A DNA stretch of 64,000 nucleotides from NCBI RefSeq assembly GCF_036588685.1, contig NC_086378.1, positions 33,705,578 to 33,769,577 on the forward strand, read 5' to 3'. Shown here piece after piece: positions 13,616-32,725 of this stretch. The first letter of the stretch is position 1. Every line of letters begins with the position of its first letter. The DNA comes from Mytilus trossulus (Eukaryota > Mollusca > Bivalvia > Mytilida > Mytilidae). The translations under genes and the position numbers were made by a program. The notes below the pieces were generated by a model that did no database searches, was not told the origin of the DNA, and was given only the letters and a program-made list of their open reading frames with translations.

Positions 13616-15287
13616 ACCAATATTTTTCAAAAAGAATCTATAAATTGTTGTACATGAAAATTAGAAACATAGCCGAACCCCTCTTTTCCCCATCTCTCTC
13701 TCTCTCTTTTATTTCTTCTTGTTGAATCCATCTATATGCAAAGCAATACATAGACAAAAAATAAATTTTATGATATATATATACACACAAGTCTCATCAC
13801 AAAAAAAAGGGGGGTGTTTGTTTATCATGGTACATGTATGTCCTTGTGTGTAGAATATTAAATAGTACATTATATAAAAAAAGATCAACATATAAATGTT
13901 TCTATCTGTACTTCTGTTCTTTTCTTTTCTTCGCTTGTTTTGTCTTGTCTTCTTTTGATGTATTATTTACACCAGTAGTCTAGACCAAAGAAAGAGAACC
14001 ACCAACTGGCCAAAATATAACCTTTTTTTTTAAGTTAGAGTTTAAATATCTTGTATAATTCATTAATTTGAATATTTCTTTTAGAAAAGCTGATATTACA
14101 GGGTACTTTTATCAAAAATTTAGAGCTCTTTTTCAGTCAGAATTGTAAAGAATTTTTTTATCATGTATGTAGTAATATATTTTGTCCACTTTAGAGTCTT
14201 GTCTTGCTGCTAGTTAACAAAATCATGAAATTTCTATTTAAATTAATATAATTTCGGTACGGGTCCAAGTAGTCCCCACAAAATTTCAATGTAGGAAGTC
14301 CATGTAAGCATATATCTTGCACTTATAAGCTTTTTTATATGATAAAAAGTGGTTTTCAGACTTATTATAAACTTTTCTGGCTAAAAGAAGTCTTCAGAAT
14401 AGTAAGTACATGTGTGCGCATTAACATTTTTATTGGATTGGCTGATGAAATTGTCATCGTCATACTGTGGATAAATATAGAATGGCGTTTAAAAATAAAA
14501 TTGAAAGGAAGATGCACACATAAGAAGTTTTACCCGCAGTCAGGGGCATCTCTTTTCTTCACTGTAATACCTAGAAAAAAAAATCTTTAATAGTAATAAC
14601 AGTAACAGTTTTATTCATACATTCTCCCATTTATGATCTGAAGTACCTGCAGCAGATCGTTGATGGATGGCAAGCACAGCTTTGACAGATGATGTTGAGT
14701 TATGAAAGACAGGTAGAAAACTGCAAGCATGTAAAATCCTGTGATGTATCCAATTTCTGGATACATCAAATAGACAAATAGATAACCAGTATTCCTAGAT
14801 ATGTCTGTGAGGTTTATTTTTTCCCCAACTAAATTCCATTCCATTAAGTTGAAATGTGTATTGTCATTGAATGAAAATGTCTGTTCAGAGAAAGCAAATA
14901 ATTATCTTTATAATTTTGACTGTCTAAAGTGATTTTCATTTATCATTTATTTATCATACTATTCTATCTTAAAATGAAAACTTTTCAACATTTTGGAACT
15001 TTTTTTGTCTCCTTCAGTCATTTTTATTCCGATTGAAATAATAGTTTTTTCTTAAAAATTTACTGTCTGATATGAATTATTATATTTTTCAGACCTAGAA
15101 TGAAAAAGTGGATTGAAAGTGTACACAGTTTAAGGCAGTACAGAGTTACCTCCCGGAATAAAACAACGTAAGCCAATCAGACAACAGTTAACTGAAAATG
15201 TGTGATACTTCTTTTACGGCCGCGTTGGTGATATATAAAGAGTCGCTGTTAGACGGAAAGTATTATTTAACTAATCACCACAAATAG

Positions 15288-15605
<318 letters not shown>

Positions 15606-15631
15606 ACAGCCACCCAGCTAATATCAACAAC

Positions 15632-15647
15632 GGCCCTTTTCAGGGCC
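15632..15647 (+). terminator. Histone 3' stem-loop, H4 U3
   Basis: GGCCCTTTTCAGGGCC, 27 nt past the stop. Confidence 0.97.
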
Positions 15648-16414
15648 ACCAACATTTTTCAAAAAGAATCTTAGATTTGTTGTACATCGTTTTAAACAAA
15701 ATCTTGAAATCAAAGCTTGCTCCCACTTCTATTCTTTTCTCTAATGTTCATGAATTTTTCAACCGTTTTTCTTGTTTTCCCTGATCCTGATCCGCAACTA
15801 TTTTCTCTCTCTCGTTATACCCCCCCCCCCCCCCCTTTTTTTTTTTAAATATCTGGCTTTCTTTTTAATTAACTTCCTTACTCTTACTCTTGTATTTATT
15901 TGAGAATTTATATTTCTGAAGGTTTATGAATACGTTCAAAGATCAAGTCCGTGCATTTGCCTACATGAAGAGAGAAAATTTCAAAACAAAATGCACGGAC
16001 TTTTACACACAAAATCTGTAGATTCTGTTATATTCAATTATAGAGGTTTTTTTTGCGTGGTTTAAGATTAGGTAATGTTCTTGTTTCCGTGTAAAATAAT
16101 TCTCGCAATATTTTTTTTCTCTCGAAAAGCAAAAGAAATCGTAAATTTATCAACTCTATTAATTGGAATGAAAGCACTGTTTTGTTCTTCATGATTTATG
16201 TATTTACGCTTTGTAGTTTTGACAGACAAATTAAATGCTACAGAATGAGTGAAATACACGTATATTTGTTATACAGATAGAAAGAAGAGAAAAGTAACCA
16301 TATACTATTGAAATAGTTTGAAAGTGGTTATAGCTGGGGTTGGGATTTATAGCTTTGTTTAGAAGTTTGACATTGATGTACAACAAATGTAAATTCTTTT
16401 TGAAAAATGTTGGT

Positions 16415-16430
16415 GGCCCTGAAAAGGGCC
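16415..16430 (-). terminator. Histone 3' stem-loop, H2B U3
   Basis: Minus-strand hairpin 29 nt past the H2B stop. Confidence 0.97.
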
Positions 16431-16458
16431 GTTTGTGAAGTTATAAACTTCAGACTGT

Positions 16459-16833
16459 TTACTTGCTGCTGGTGTATTTAGTGACGGCTTTGGTACCTTC
16501 ACTGACAGCGTGCTTGGCCAATTCTCCGGGTAAGAGAAGACGGACAGCGGTCTGGATCTCCCGGGATGTGATGGTAGATCTTTTGTTGTAGTGTGCCAAT
16601 CGGGAAGCCTCTGCTGCGATTCTCTCGAAGATATCGTTGACGAAGCTGTTCATGATGGACATTGCCTTTGAGGACACTCCGGTGTCGGGGTGAACTTGTC
16701 TCAAGACTTTGTAGATGTAGATAGCATAGGATTCACGTCTCTTCCTCCTCCTTTTCTTATCACCGCCGGGTCTGGCAGTCTTTGCCTTGGTGACGGCCTT
16801 CTTGGCTCCTTTAGTTCCTACTTTGGGTGGCAT
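16459..16833 (-). CDS. H2B: Histone H2B, U3
   Basis: Intact 124-residue copy, protein identical to U1. It is the last H2B on the minus strand; every later one is on the plus strand. Confidence 0.98.
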   Translation of the reverse strand: MPPKVGTKGAKKAVTKAKTARPGGDKKRRRKRRESYAIYIYKVLRQVHPDTGVSSKAMSIMNSFVNDIFERIAAEASRLAHYNKRSTITSREIQTAVRLLLPGELAKHAVSEGTKAVTKYTSSK

Positions 16834-17487
<654 letters not shown>

Positions 17488-17520
17488 AAAGTGGATATAT
17501 CGGATTACTCACTTAACAAC

Positions 17521-17536
17521 GGCCCTTTTCAGGGCC
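17521..17536 (+). terminator. Histone 3' stem-loop, H2A U4
   Basis: GGCCCTTTTCAGGGCC, 34 nt past the stop. Confidence 0.97.
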
Positions 17537-18668
17537 ACCAATATTTTTCAAAAAGAGTCTAAAATTGTTGTACATCTTAGTAATACTTTATTCCCCATAC
17601 ATAATTGAAAAAAATATATTCTACTACATAACAAATAAAAAATGTCTAAAATATAAATGTCCCTTCTTCCGTGATTCTTCTTTTCTTCTCTCTCTAACGC
17701 ATCCCATTTAAGTACAGTTCTTATAGCATAACACTAAGTCTAGTAACTTTTTCAGTCTTCTTCATCAGAACATTTATTGTCGTACTTTCTGACTCTTTGA
17801 ACCCACAAGTAGCTCAGTTAAATCATATAATGTTTGTCGGGGGGAAAAAAAACCACTGATAGTATTTATATTTAATACTAGTCTGCTCTCTTCTTTCTCT
17901 CTCTTGGTTATTGATGCGAGCATGCTTAGATTCATCTGAGAAGGTGTGTGGTTTTTTTTTATTATTATAATTATTTATAGTTTTTGTTAACATTATCTCT
18001 TTCGTCAACACTTTTATATATGATATGTACTTTCCATTCTTTTCCTTTTTCCATTTTTTTCAGCATCTCTCTCTCTGTCTTTCTGTCTTTATTTAGTTAT
18101 TGTTTGTGTATTAAAGATGTGGAATTGATGTAAGCACACCGACAATCAGACAATGTGACAAATGTGCCCAGCCCAAATGAAAATCATACCACATCTTCTT
18201 TTTTTATATTAAATATACATAAATATGACATAATACAACAATAAAGAAACTCAGCCGATCCGCACAATGTCATGTCGGGAATGTGTAATTCCATTTGTTT
18301 CTGTTTTTTTATTTTTATTTCGCTTTGTTTGTGTTATAACTGCATTTTATTTTTATTTTTTCCTGTTTTTATTTTTCGTTCCTTTCCTTAATGTTTCTGC
18401 ATGTATTTTGACCTTTTTTCATTATTATTATTTTTCTTCTTCAGATTTATCATATTGAAACCGTGACACTAATTTACTATTGTTGAGCTATGAGGGATGA
18501 TCAGAAACTGTAATTATGAATGAAAAAAGGGGGCATTTTTACTGTCAGCTTGGGTTGAGCAGTTTTTCAGTAAAAAATGGATTGAAAACTGTCAAAGTCC
18601 CTTACAAATCAGTCCAATCAGATTTAAGATATGCGGACCAATCAACGCCAGCTTTATGTAAGTGGTGA

Positions 18669-19184
<516 letters not shown>

Positions 19185-20689
19185 GAAGTGTGATTTTTTC
19201 ACCAAAACATAACGGCCCTTTTCAGGGCCACCAATATTTTTCAAAAAGAATCTATAAATTGTTGTACATGAAAATTAGAAACATAGCCGAACCCCTCTTT
19301 TCCCCATCTCTCTCTCTCTCTTTTATTTCTTCTTGTTGAATCCATCTATATGCAAAGCAATACATAGACAAAAAATAAATTTTATGATATATATATACAC
19401 ACAAGTCTCATCACAAAAAAAAGGGGGGTGTTTGTTTATCATGGTACATGTATGTCCTTGTGTGTAGAATATTAAATAGTACATTATATAAAAAAAGATC
19501 AACATATAAATGTTTCTATCTGTACTTCTGTTCTTTTCTTTTCTTCGCTTGTTTTGTCTTGTCTTCTTTTGATGTATTATTTACACCAGTAGTCTAGACC
19601 AAAGAAAGAGAACCACCAACTGGCCAAAATATAACCTTTTTTTTTAAGTTAGAGTTTAAATATCTTGTATAATTCATTAATTTGAATATTTCTTTTAGAA
19701 AAGCTGATATTACAGGGTACTTTTATCAAAAATTTAGAGCTCTTTTTCAGTCAGAATTGTAAAGAATTTTTTTATCATGTATGTAGTAATATATTTTGTC
19801 CACTTTAGAGTCTTGTCTTGCTGCTAGTTAACAAAATCATGAAATTTCTATTTAAATTAATATAATTTCGGTACGGGTCCAAGTAGTCCCCACAAAATTT
19901 CAATGTAGGAAGTCCATGTAAGCATATATCTTGCACTTATAAGCTTTTTTATATGATAAAAAGTGGTTTTCAGACTTATTATAAACTTTTCTGGCTAAAA
20001 GAAGTCTTCAGAATAGTAAGTACATGTGTGCGCATTAACATTTTTATTGGATTGGCTGATGAAATTGTCATCGTCATACTGTGGATAAATATAGAATGGC
20101 GTTTAAAAATAAAATTGAAAGGAAGATGCACACATAAGAAGTTTTACCCGCAGTCAGGGGCATCTCTTTTCTTCACTGTAATACCTAGAAAAAAAAATCT
20201 TTAATAGTAATAACAGTAACAGTTTTATTCATACATTCTCCCATTTATGATCTGAAGTACCTGCAGCAGATCGTTGATGGATGGCAAGCACAGCTTTGAC
20301 AGATGATGTTGAGTTATGAAAGACAGGTAGAAAACTGCAAGCATGTAAAATCCTGTGATGTATCCAATTTCTGGATACATCAAATAGACAAATAGATAAC
20401 CAGTATTCCTAGATATGTCTGTGAGGTTTATTTTTTCCCCAACTAAATTCCATTCCATTAAGTTGAAATGTGTATTGTCATTGAATGAAAATGTCTGTTC
20501 AGAGAAAGCAAATAATTATCTTTATAATTTTGACTGTCTAAAGTGATTTTCATTTATCATTTATTTATCATACTATTCTATCTTAAAATGAAAACTTTTC
20601 AACATTTTGGAACTTTTTTTGTCTCCTTCAGTCATTTTTATTCCGATTGAAATAATAGTTTTTTCTTAAAAATTTACTGTCTGATATGA
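19185..20689. other. Incomplete H3-H4 spacer before gap A
   Basis: Matches the U1 H3-H4 spacer, including the 77-codon minus-strand frame (20225-20458), and ends at the gap. No extra gene and no inversion-associated element is visible at its edge. Confidence 0.85.
19214..19229 (+). terminator. Histone 3' stem-loop, H3 U4
   Basis: GGCCCTTTTCAGGGCC, 30 nt past the stop. Confidence 0.97.
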
Positions 20690-20789
20690 NNNNNNNNNNN
20701 NNNNNNNNNNNNNNNNNNNNNNNNNNNNNNNNNNNNNNNNNNNNNNNNNNNNNNNNNNNNNNNNNNNNNNNNNNNNNNNNNNNNNNNNN
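20690..20789. other. Assembly gap A (100 N), site of orientation change
   Basis: Exactly 100 N, the usual placeholder for a join of unknown length. The repeat units run + on the left and - on the right. Confidence 0.99.
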
Positions 20790-20939
20790 TTTATTTTTTG
20801 TCTATGTATTGCTTTGCATATAGATGGATTCAACAAGAAGAAATAAAAGAGAGAGAGAGAGATGGGGAAAAGAGGGGTTCGGCTATGTTTCTAATTTTCA
20901 TGTACAACAATTTATAGATTCTTTTTGAAAAATATTGGT

Positions 20940-20955
20940 GGCCCTGAAAAGGGCC
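20940..20955 (-). terminator. Histone 3' stem-loop, H3 V1
   Basis: Hairpin 30 nt past the H3 stop on the minus strand. Confidence 0.97.
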
Positions 20956-20984
20956 GTTATGTTTTGGTGAAAAAATCACACTTC

Positions 20985-21500
<516 letters not shown>

Positions 21501-22632
21501 TCACCACTTACATAAAGCTGGCGTTGATTGGTCCGCATATCTTAAATCTGATTGGACTGATTTGTAAGGGACTTTGACAGTTTTCAATCCATTTTTTACT
21601 GAAAAACTGCTCAACCCAAGCTGACAGTAAAAATGCCCCCTTTTTTCATTCATAATTACAGTTTCTGATCATCCCTCATAGCTCAACAATAGTAAATTAG
21701 TGTCACGGTTTCAATATGATAAATCTGAAGAAGAAAAATAATAATAATGAAAAAAGGTCAAAATACATGCAGAAACATTAAGGAAAGGAACGAAAAATAA
21801 AAACAGGAAAAAATAAAAATAAAATGCAGTTATAACACAAACAAAGCGAAATAAAAATAAAAAAACAGAAACAAATGGAATTACACATTCCCGACATGAC
21901 ATTGTGCGGATCGGCTGAGTTTCTTTATTGTTGTATTATGTCATATTTATGTATATTTAATATAAAAAAAGAAGATGTGGTATGATTTTCATTTGGGCTG
22001 GGCACATTTGTCACATTGTCTGATTGTCGGTGTGCTTACATCAATTCCACATCTTTAATACACAAACAATAACTAAATAAAGACAGAAAGACAGAGAGAG
22101 AGATGCTGAAAAAAATGGAAAAAGGAAAAGAATGGAAAGTACATATCATATATAAAAGTGTTGACGAAAGAGATAATGTTAACAAAAACTATAAATAATT
22201 ATAATAATAAAAAAAAACCACACACCTTCTCAGATGAATCTAAGCATGCTCGCATCAATAACCAAGAGAGAGAAAGAAGAGAGCAGACTAGTATTAAATA
22301 TAAATACTATCAGTGGTTTTTTTTCCCCCCGACAAACATTATATGATTTAACTGAGCTACTTGTGGGTTCAAAGAGTCAGAAAGTACGACAATAAATGTT
22401 CTGATGAAGAAGACTGAAAAAGTTACTAGACTTAGTGTTATGCTATAAGAACTGTACTTAAATGGGATGCGTTAGAGAGAGAAGAAAAGAAGAATCACGG
22501 AAGAAGGGACATTTATATTTTAGACATTTTTTATTTGTTATGTAGTAGAATATATTTTTTTCAATTATGTATGGGGAATAAAGTATTACTAAGATGTACA
22601 ACAATTTTAGACTCTTTTTGAAAAATATTGGT

Positions 22633-22648
22633 GGCCCTGAAAAGGGCC
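22633..22648 (-). terminator. Histone 3' stem-loop, H2A V1
   Basis: Hairpin 34 nt past the H2A stop. Confidence 0.97.
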
Positions 22649-22681
22649 GTTGTTAAGTGAGTAATCCGATATATCCACTTT

Positions 22682-23335
<654 letters not shown>

Positions 23336-23710
23336 ATGCCACCCAAAGTAGGAACTAAAGGAGCCAAGAAGGCCGTCACCAAGGCAAAGACTGCCAGACC
23401 CGGCGGTGATAAGAAAAGGAGGAGGAAGAGACGTGAATCCTATGCTATCTACATCTACAAAGTCTTGAGACAAGTTCACCCCGACACCGGAGTGTCCTCA
23501 AAGGCAATGTCCATCATGAACAGCTTCGTCAACGATATCTTCGAGAGAATCGCAGCAGAGGCTTCCCGATTGGCACACTACAACAAAAGATCTACCATCA
23601 CATCCCGGGAGATCCAGACCGCTGTCCGTCTTCTCTTACCCGGAGAATTGGCCAAGCACGCTGTCAGTGAAGGTACCAAAGCCGTCACTAAATACACCAG
23701 CAGCAAGTAA
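23336..23710 (+). CDS. H2B: Histone H2B, V2
   Basis: Intact 124-residue copy, the first H2B on the plus strand. The start is set by MPPKVG as in U1. Confidence 0.98.
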   Translation: MPPKVGTKGAKKAVTKAKTARPGGDKKRRRKRRESYAIYIYKVLRQVHPDTGVSSKAMSIMNSFVNDIFERIAAEASRLAHYNKRSTITSREIQTAVRLLLPGELAKHAVSEGTKAVTKYTSSK

Positions 23711-23738
23711 ACAGTCTGAAGTTTATAACTTCACAAAC

Positions 23739-23754
23739 GGCCCTTTTCAGGGCC
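23739..23754 (+). terminator. Histone 3' stem-loop, H2B V2
   Basis: Hairpin 29 nt past the H2B stop. Confidence 0.97.
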
Positions 23755-24521
23755 ACCAACATTTTTCAAAAAGAATTTACATTTGTTGTACATCAATGTC
23801 AAACTTCTAAACAAAGCTATAAATCCCAACCCCAGCTATAACCACTTTCAAACTATTTCAATAGTATATGGTTACTTTTCTCTTCTTTCTATCTGTATAA
23901 CAAATATACGTGTATTTCACTCATTCTGTAGCATTTAATTTGTCTGTCAAAACTACAAAGCGTAAATACATAAATCATGAAGAACAAAACAGTGCTTTCA
24001 TTCCAATTAATAGAGTTGATAAATTTACGATTTCTTTTGCTTTTCGAGAGAAAAAAAATATTGCGAGAATTATTTTACACGGAAACAAGAACATTACCTA
24101 ATCTTAAACCACGCAAAAAAAACCTCTATAATTGAATATAACAGAATCTACAGATTTTGTGTGTAAAAGTCCGTGCATTTTGTTTTGAAATTTTCTCTCT
24201 TCATGTAGGCAAATGCACGGACTTGATCTTTGAACGTATTCATAAACCTTCAGAAATATAAATTCTCAAATAAATACAAGAGTAAGAGTAAGGAAGTTAA
24301 TTAAAAAGAAAGCCAGATATTTAAAAAAAAAAAGGGGGGGGGGGGGGGGTATAACGAGAGAGAGAAAATAGTTGCGGATCAGGATCAGGGAAAACAAGAA
24401 AAACGGTTGAAAAATTCATGAACATTAGAGAAAAGAATAGAAGTGGGAGCAAGCTTTGATTTCAAGATTTTGTTTAAAACGATGTACAACAAATCTAAGA
24501 TTCTTTTTGAAAAATGTTGGT

Positions 24522-24537
24522 GGCCCTGAAAAGGGCC
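24522..24537 (-). terminator. Histone 3' stem-loop, H4 V2
   Basis: Hairpin 27 nt past the H4 stop. Confidence 0.97.
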
Positions 24538-24563
24538 GTTGTTGATATTAGCTGGGTGGCTGT

Positions 24564-24881
<318 letters not shown>

Positions 24882-26553
24882 CTATTTGTGGTGATTAGTT
24901 AAATAATACTTTCCGTCTAACAGCGACTCTTTATATATCACCAACGCGGCCGTAAAAGAAGTATCACACATTTTCAGTTAACTGTTGTCTGATTGGCTTA
25001 CGTTGTTTTATTCCGGGAGGTAACTCTGTACTGCCTTAAACTGTGTACACTTTCAATCCACTTTTTCATTCTAGGTCTGAAAAATATAATAATTCATATC
25101 AGACAGTAAATTTTTAAGAAAAAACTATTATTTCAATCGGAATAAAAATGACTGAAGGAGACAAAAAAAGTTCCAAAATGTTGAAAAGTTTTCATTTTAA
25201 GATAGAATAGTATGATAAATAAATGATAAATGAAAATCACTTTAGACAGTCAAAATTATAAAGATAATTATTTGCTTTCTCTGAACAGACATTTTCATTC
25301 AATGACAATACACATTTCAACTTAATGGAATGGAATTTAGTTGGGGAAAAAATAAACCTCACAGACATATCTAGGAATACTGGTTATCTATTTGTCTATT
25401 TGATGTATCCAGAAATTGGATACATCACAGGATTTTACATGCTTGCAGTTTTCTACCTGTCTTTCATAACTCAACATCATCTGTCAAAGCTGTGCTTGCC
25501 ATCCATCAACGATCTGCTGCAGGTACTTCAGATCATAAATGGGAGAATGTATGAATAAAACTGTTACTGTTATTACTATTAAAGATTTTTTTTTCTAGGT
25601 ATTACAGTGAAGAAAAGAGATGCCCCTGACTGCGGGTAAAACTTCTTATGTGTGCATCTTCCTTTCAATTTTATTTTTAAACGCCATTCTATATTTATCC
25701 ACAGTATGACGATGACAATTTCATCAGCCAATCCAATAAAAATGTTAATGCGCACACATGTACTTACTATTCTGAAGACTTCTTTTAGCCAGAAAAGTTT
25801 ATAATAAGTCTGAAAACCACTTTTTATCATATAAAAAAGCTTATAAGTGCAAGATATATGCTTACATGGACTTCCTACATTGAAATTTTGTGGGGACTAC
25901 TTGGACCCGTACCGAAATTATATTAATTTAAATAGAAATTTCATGATTTTGTTAACTAGCAGCAAGACAAGACTCTAAAGTGGACAAAATATATTACTAC
26001 ATACATGATAAAAAAATTCTTTACAATTCTGACTGAAAAAGAGCTCTAAATTTTTGATAAAAGTACCCTGTAATATCAGCTTTTCTAAAAGAAATATTCA
26101 AATTAATGAATTATACAAGATATTTAAACTCTAACTTAAAAAAAAAGGTTATATTTTGGCCAGTTGGTGGTTCTCTTTCTTTGGTCTAGACTACTGGTGT
26201 AAATAATACATCAAAAGAAGACAAGACAAAACAAGCGAAGAAAAGAAAAGAACAGAAGTACAGATAGAAACATTTATATGTTGATCTTTTTTTATATAAT
26301 GTACTATTTAATATTCTACACACAAGGACATACATGTACCATGATAAACAAACACCCCCCTTTTTTTTGTGATGAGACTTGTGTGTATATATATATCATA
26401 AAATTTATTTTTTGTCTATGTATTGCTTTGCATATAGATGGATTCAACAAGAAGAAATAAAAGAGAGAGAGAGAGATGGGGAAAAGAGGGGTTCGGCTAT
26501 GTTTCTAATTTTCATGTACAACAATTTATAGATTCTTTTTGAAAAATATTGGT

Positions 26554-26569
26554 GGCCCTGAAAAGGGCC
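26554..26569 (-). terminator. Histone 3' stem-loop, H3 V2
   Basis: Hairpin 30 nt past the H3 stop. Confidence 0.97.
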
Positions 26570-26598
26570 GTTATGTTTTGGTGAAAAAATCACACTTC

Positions 26599-27114
<516 letters not shown>

Positions 27115-28246
27115 TCACCACTTACATAAAGCTGGCGTTGATTGGTCCGCATATCTTAAATCTGATTGGACTGATTTGTAAGGGACTTTGACAGTTTTCA
27201 ATCCATTTTTTACTGAAAAACTGCTCAACCCAAGCTGACAGTAAAAATGCCCCCTTTTTTCATTCATAATTACAGTTTCTGATCATCCCTCATAGCTCAA
27301 CAATAGTAAATTAGTGTCACGGTTTCAATATGATAAATCTGAAGAAGAAAAATAATAATAATGAAAAAAGGTCAAAATACATGCAGAAACATTAAGGAAA
27401 GGAACGAAAAATAAAAACAGGAAAAAATAAAAATAAAATGCAGTTATAACACAAACAAAGCGAAATAAAAATAAAAAAACAGAAACAAATGGAATTACAC
27501 ATTCCCGACATGACATTGTGCGGATCGGCTGAGTTTCTTTATTGTTGTATTATGTCATATTTATGTATATTTAATATAAAAAAAGAAGATGTGGTATGAT
27601 TTTCATTTGGGCTGGGCACATTTGTCACATTGTCTGATTGTCGGTGTGCTTACATCAATTCCACATCTTTAATACACAAACAATAACTAAATAAAGACAG
27701 AAAGACAGAGAGAGAGATGCTGAAAAAAATGGAAAAAGGAAAAGAATGGAAAGTACATATCATATATAAAAGTGTTGACGAAAGAGATAATGTTAACAAA
27801 AACTATAAATAATTATAATAATAAAAAAAAACCACACACCTTCTCAGATGAATCTAAGCATGCTCGCATCAATAACCAAGAGAGAGAAAGAAGAGAGCAG
27901 ACTAGTATTAAATATAAATACTATCAGTGGTTTTTTTTCCCCCCGACAAACATTATATGATTTAACTGAGCTACTTGTGGGTTCAAAGAGTCAGAAAGTA
28001 CGACAATAAATGTTCTGATGAAGAAGACTGAAAAAGTTACTAGACTTAGTGTTATGCTATAAGAACTGTACTTAAATGGGATGCGTTAGAGAGAGAAGAA
28101 AAGAAGAATCACGGAAGAAGGGACATTTATATTTTAGACATTTTTTATTTGTTATGTAGTAGAATATATTTTTTTCAATTATGTATGGGGAATAAAGTAT
28201 TACTAAGATGTACAACAATTTTAGACTCTTTTTGAAAAATATTGGT

Positions 28247-28262
28247 GGCCCTGAAAAGGGCC
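28247..28262 (-). terminator. Histone 3' stem-loop, H2A V2
   Basis: Hairpin 34 nt past the H2A stop. Confidence 0.97.
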
Positions 28263-28295
28263 GTTGTTAAGTGAGTAATCCGATATATCCACTTT

Positions 28296-28949
<654 letters not shown>

Positions 28950-29324
28950 ATGCCACCCAAAGTAGGAACTAAAGGAGCCAAGAAGGCCGTCACCAAGGCA
29001 AAGACTGCCAGACCCGGCGGTGATAAGAAAAGGAGGAGGAAGAGACGTGAATCCTATGCTATCTACATCTACAAAGTCTTGAGACAAGTTCACCCCGACA
29101 CCGGAGTGTCCTCAAAGGCAATGTCCATCATGAACAGCTTCGTCAACGATATCTTCGAGAGAATCGCAGCAGAGGCTTCCCGATTGGCACACTACAACAA
29201 AAGATCTACCATCACATCCCGGGAGATCCAGACCGCTGTCCGTCTTCTCTTACCCGGAGAATTGGCCAAGCACGCTGTCAGTGAAGGTACCAAAGCCGTC
29301 ACTAAATACACCAGCAGCAAGTAA
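28950..29324 (+). CDS. H2B: Histone H2B, V3
   Basis: Intact 124-residue copy, protein identical to U1. Confidence 0.98.
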   Translation: MPPKVGTKGAKKAVTKAKTARPGGDKKRRRKRRESYAIYIYKVLRQVHPDTGVSSKAMSIMNSFVNDIFERIAAEASRLAHYNKRSTITSREIQTAVRLLLPGELAKHAVSEGTKAVTKYTSSK

Positions 29325-29352
29325 ACAGTCTGAAGTTTATAACTTCACAAAC

Positions 29353-29368
29353 GGCCCTTTTCAGGGCC
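29353..29368 (+). terminator. Histone 3' stem-loop, H2B V3
   Basis: Hairpin 29 nt past the H2B stop. Confidence 0.97.
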
Positions 29369-30134
29369 ACCAACATTTTTCAAAAAGAATTTACATTTGT
29401 TGTACATCAATGTCAAACTTCTAAACAAAGCTATAAATCCCAACCCCAGCTATAACCACTTTCAAACTATTTCAATAGTATATGGTTACTTTTCTCTTCT
29501 TTCTATCTGTATAACAAATATACGTGTATTTCACTCATTCTGTAGCATTTAATTTGTCTGTCAAAACTACAAAGCGTAAATACATAAATCATGAAGAACA
29601 AAACAGTGCTTTCATTCCAATTAATAGAGTTGATAAATTTACGATTTCTTTTGCTTTTCGAGAGAAAAAAAATATTGCGAGAATTATTTTACACGGAAAC
29701 AAGAACATTACCTAATCTTAAACCACGCAAAAAAAACCTCTATAATTGAATATAACAGAATCTACAGATTTTGTGTGTAAAAGTCCGTGCATTTTGTTTT
29801 GAAATTTTCTCTCTTCATGTAGGCAAATGCACGGACTTGATCTTTGAACGTATTCATAAACCTTCAGAAATATAAATTCTCAAATAAATACAAGAGTAAG
29901 AGTAAGGAAGTTAATTAAAAAGAAAGCCAGATATTTAAAAAAAAAAAGGGGGGGGGGGGGGGTATAACGAGAGAGAGAAAATAGTTGCGGATCAGGATCA
30001 GGGAAAACAAGAAAAACGGTTGAAAAATTCATGAACATTAGAGAAAAGAATAGAAGTGGGAGCAAGCTTTGATTTCAAGATTTTGTTTAAAACGATGTAC
30101 AACAAATCTAAGATTCTTTTTGAAAAATGTTGGT

Positions 30135-30150
30135 GGCCCTGAAAAGGGCC
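30135..30150 (-). terminator. Histone 3' stem-loop, H4 V3
   Basis: Hairpin 27 nt past the H4 stop. Confidence 0.97.
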
Positions 30151-30176
30151 GTTGTTGATATTAGCTGGGTGGCTGT

Positions 30177-30494
<318 letters not shown>

Positions 30495-32164
30495 CTATTT
30501 GTGGTGATTAGTTAAATAATACTTTCCGTCTAACAGCGACTCTTTATATATCACCAACGCGGCCGTAAAAGAAGTATCACACATTTTCAGTTAACTGTTG
30601 TCTGATTGGCTTACGTTGTTTTATTCCGGGAGGTAACTCTGTACTGCCTTAAACTGTGTACACTTTCAATCCACTTTTTCATTCTAGGTCTGAAAAATAT
30701 AATAATTCATATCAGACAGTAAATTTTTAAGAAAAAACTATTATTTCAATCGGAATAAAAATGACTGAAGGAGACAAAAAAAGTTCCAAAATGTTGAAAA
30801 GTTTTCATTTTAAGATAGAATAGTATGATAAATAAATGATAAATGAAAATCACTTTAGACAGTCAAAATTATAAAGATAATTATTTGCTTTCTCTGAACA
30901 GACATTTTCATTCAATGACAATACACATTTCAACTTAATGGAATGGAATTTAGTTGGGGAAAAAATAAACCTCACAGACATATCTAGGAATACTGGTTAT
31001 CTATTTGTCTATTTGATGTATCCAGAAATTGGATACATCACAGGATTTTACATGCTTGCAGTTTTCTACCTGTCTTTCATAACTCAACATCATCTGTCAA
31101 AGCTGTGCTTGCCATCCATCAACGATCTGCTGCAGGTACTTCAGATCATAAATGGGAGAATGTATGAATAAAACTGTTACTGTTATTACTATTAAAGATT
31201 TTTTTTTCTAGGTATTACAGTGAAGAAAAGAGATGCCCCTGACTGCGGGTAAAACTTCTTATGTGTGCATCTTCCTTTCAATTTTATTTTTAAACGCCAT
31301 TCTATATTTATCCACAGTATGACGATGACAATTTCATCAGCCAATCCAATAAAAATGTTAATGCGCACACATGTACTTACTATTCTGAAGACTTCTTTTA
31401 GCCAGAAAAGTTTATAATAAGTCTGAAAACCACTTTTTATCATATAAAAAAGCTTATAAGTGCAAGATATATGCTTACATGGACTTCCTACATTGAAATT
31501 TTGTGGGGACTACTTGGACCCGTACCGAAATTATATTAATTTAAATAGAAATTTCATGATTTTGTTAACTAGCAGCAAGACAAGACTCTAAAGTGGACAA
31601 AATATATTACTACATACATGATAAAAAAATTCTTTACAATTCTGACTGAAAAAGAGCTCTAAATTTTTGATAAAAGTACCCTGTAATATCAGCTTTTCTA
31701 AAAGAAATATTCAAATTAATGAATTATACAAGATATTTAAACTCTAACTTAAAAAAAAAGGTTATATTTTGGCCAGTTGGTGGTTCTCTTTCTTTGGTCT
31801 AGACTACTGGTGTAAATAATACATCAAAAGAAGACAAGACAAAACAAGCGAAGAAAAGAAAAGAACAGAAGTACAGATAGAAACATTTATATGTTGATCT
31901 TTTTTTATATAATGTACTATTTAATATTCTACACACAAGGACATACATGTACCATGATAAACAAACACCCCCCTTTTTTTTGTGATGAGACTTGTGTGTA
32001 TATATATATCATAAAATTTATTTTTTGTCTATGTATTGCTTTGCATATAGATGGATTCAACAAGAAGAAATAAAAGAGAGAGAGAGATGGGGAAAAGAGG
32101 GGTTCGGCTATGTTTCTAATTTTCATGTACAACAATTTATAGATTCTTTTTGAAAAATATTGGT

Positions 32165-32180
32165 GGCCCTGAAAAGGGCC
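32165..32180 (-). terminator. Histone 3' stem-loop, H3 V3
   Basis: Hairpin 30 nt past the H3 stop; the shortened (GA)n run lies further downstream. Confidence 0.97.
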
Positions 32181-32209
32181 GTTATGTTTTGGTGAAAAAA
32201 TCACACTTC

Positions 32210-32725
<516 letters not shown>

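Noticed and set aside
29880-30065. 61-codon frame across the poly(C) tract in units with a 15-base run
   Set aside because: It opens or closes with the homopolymer length alone and is absent from units with 14 or 16.
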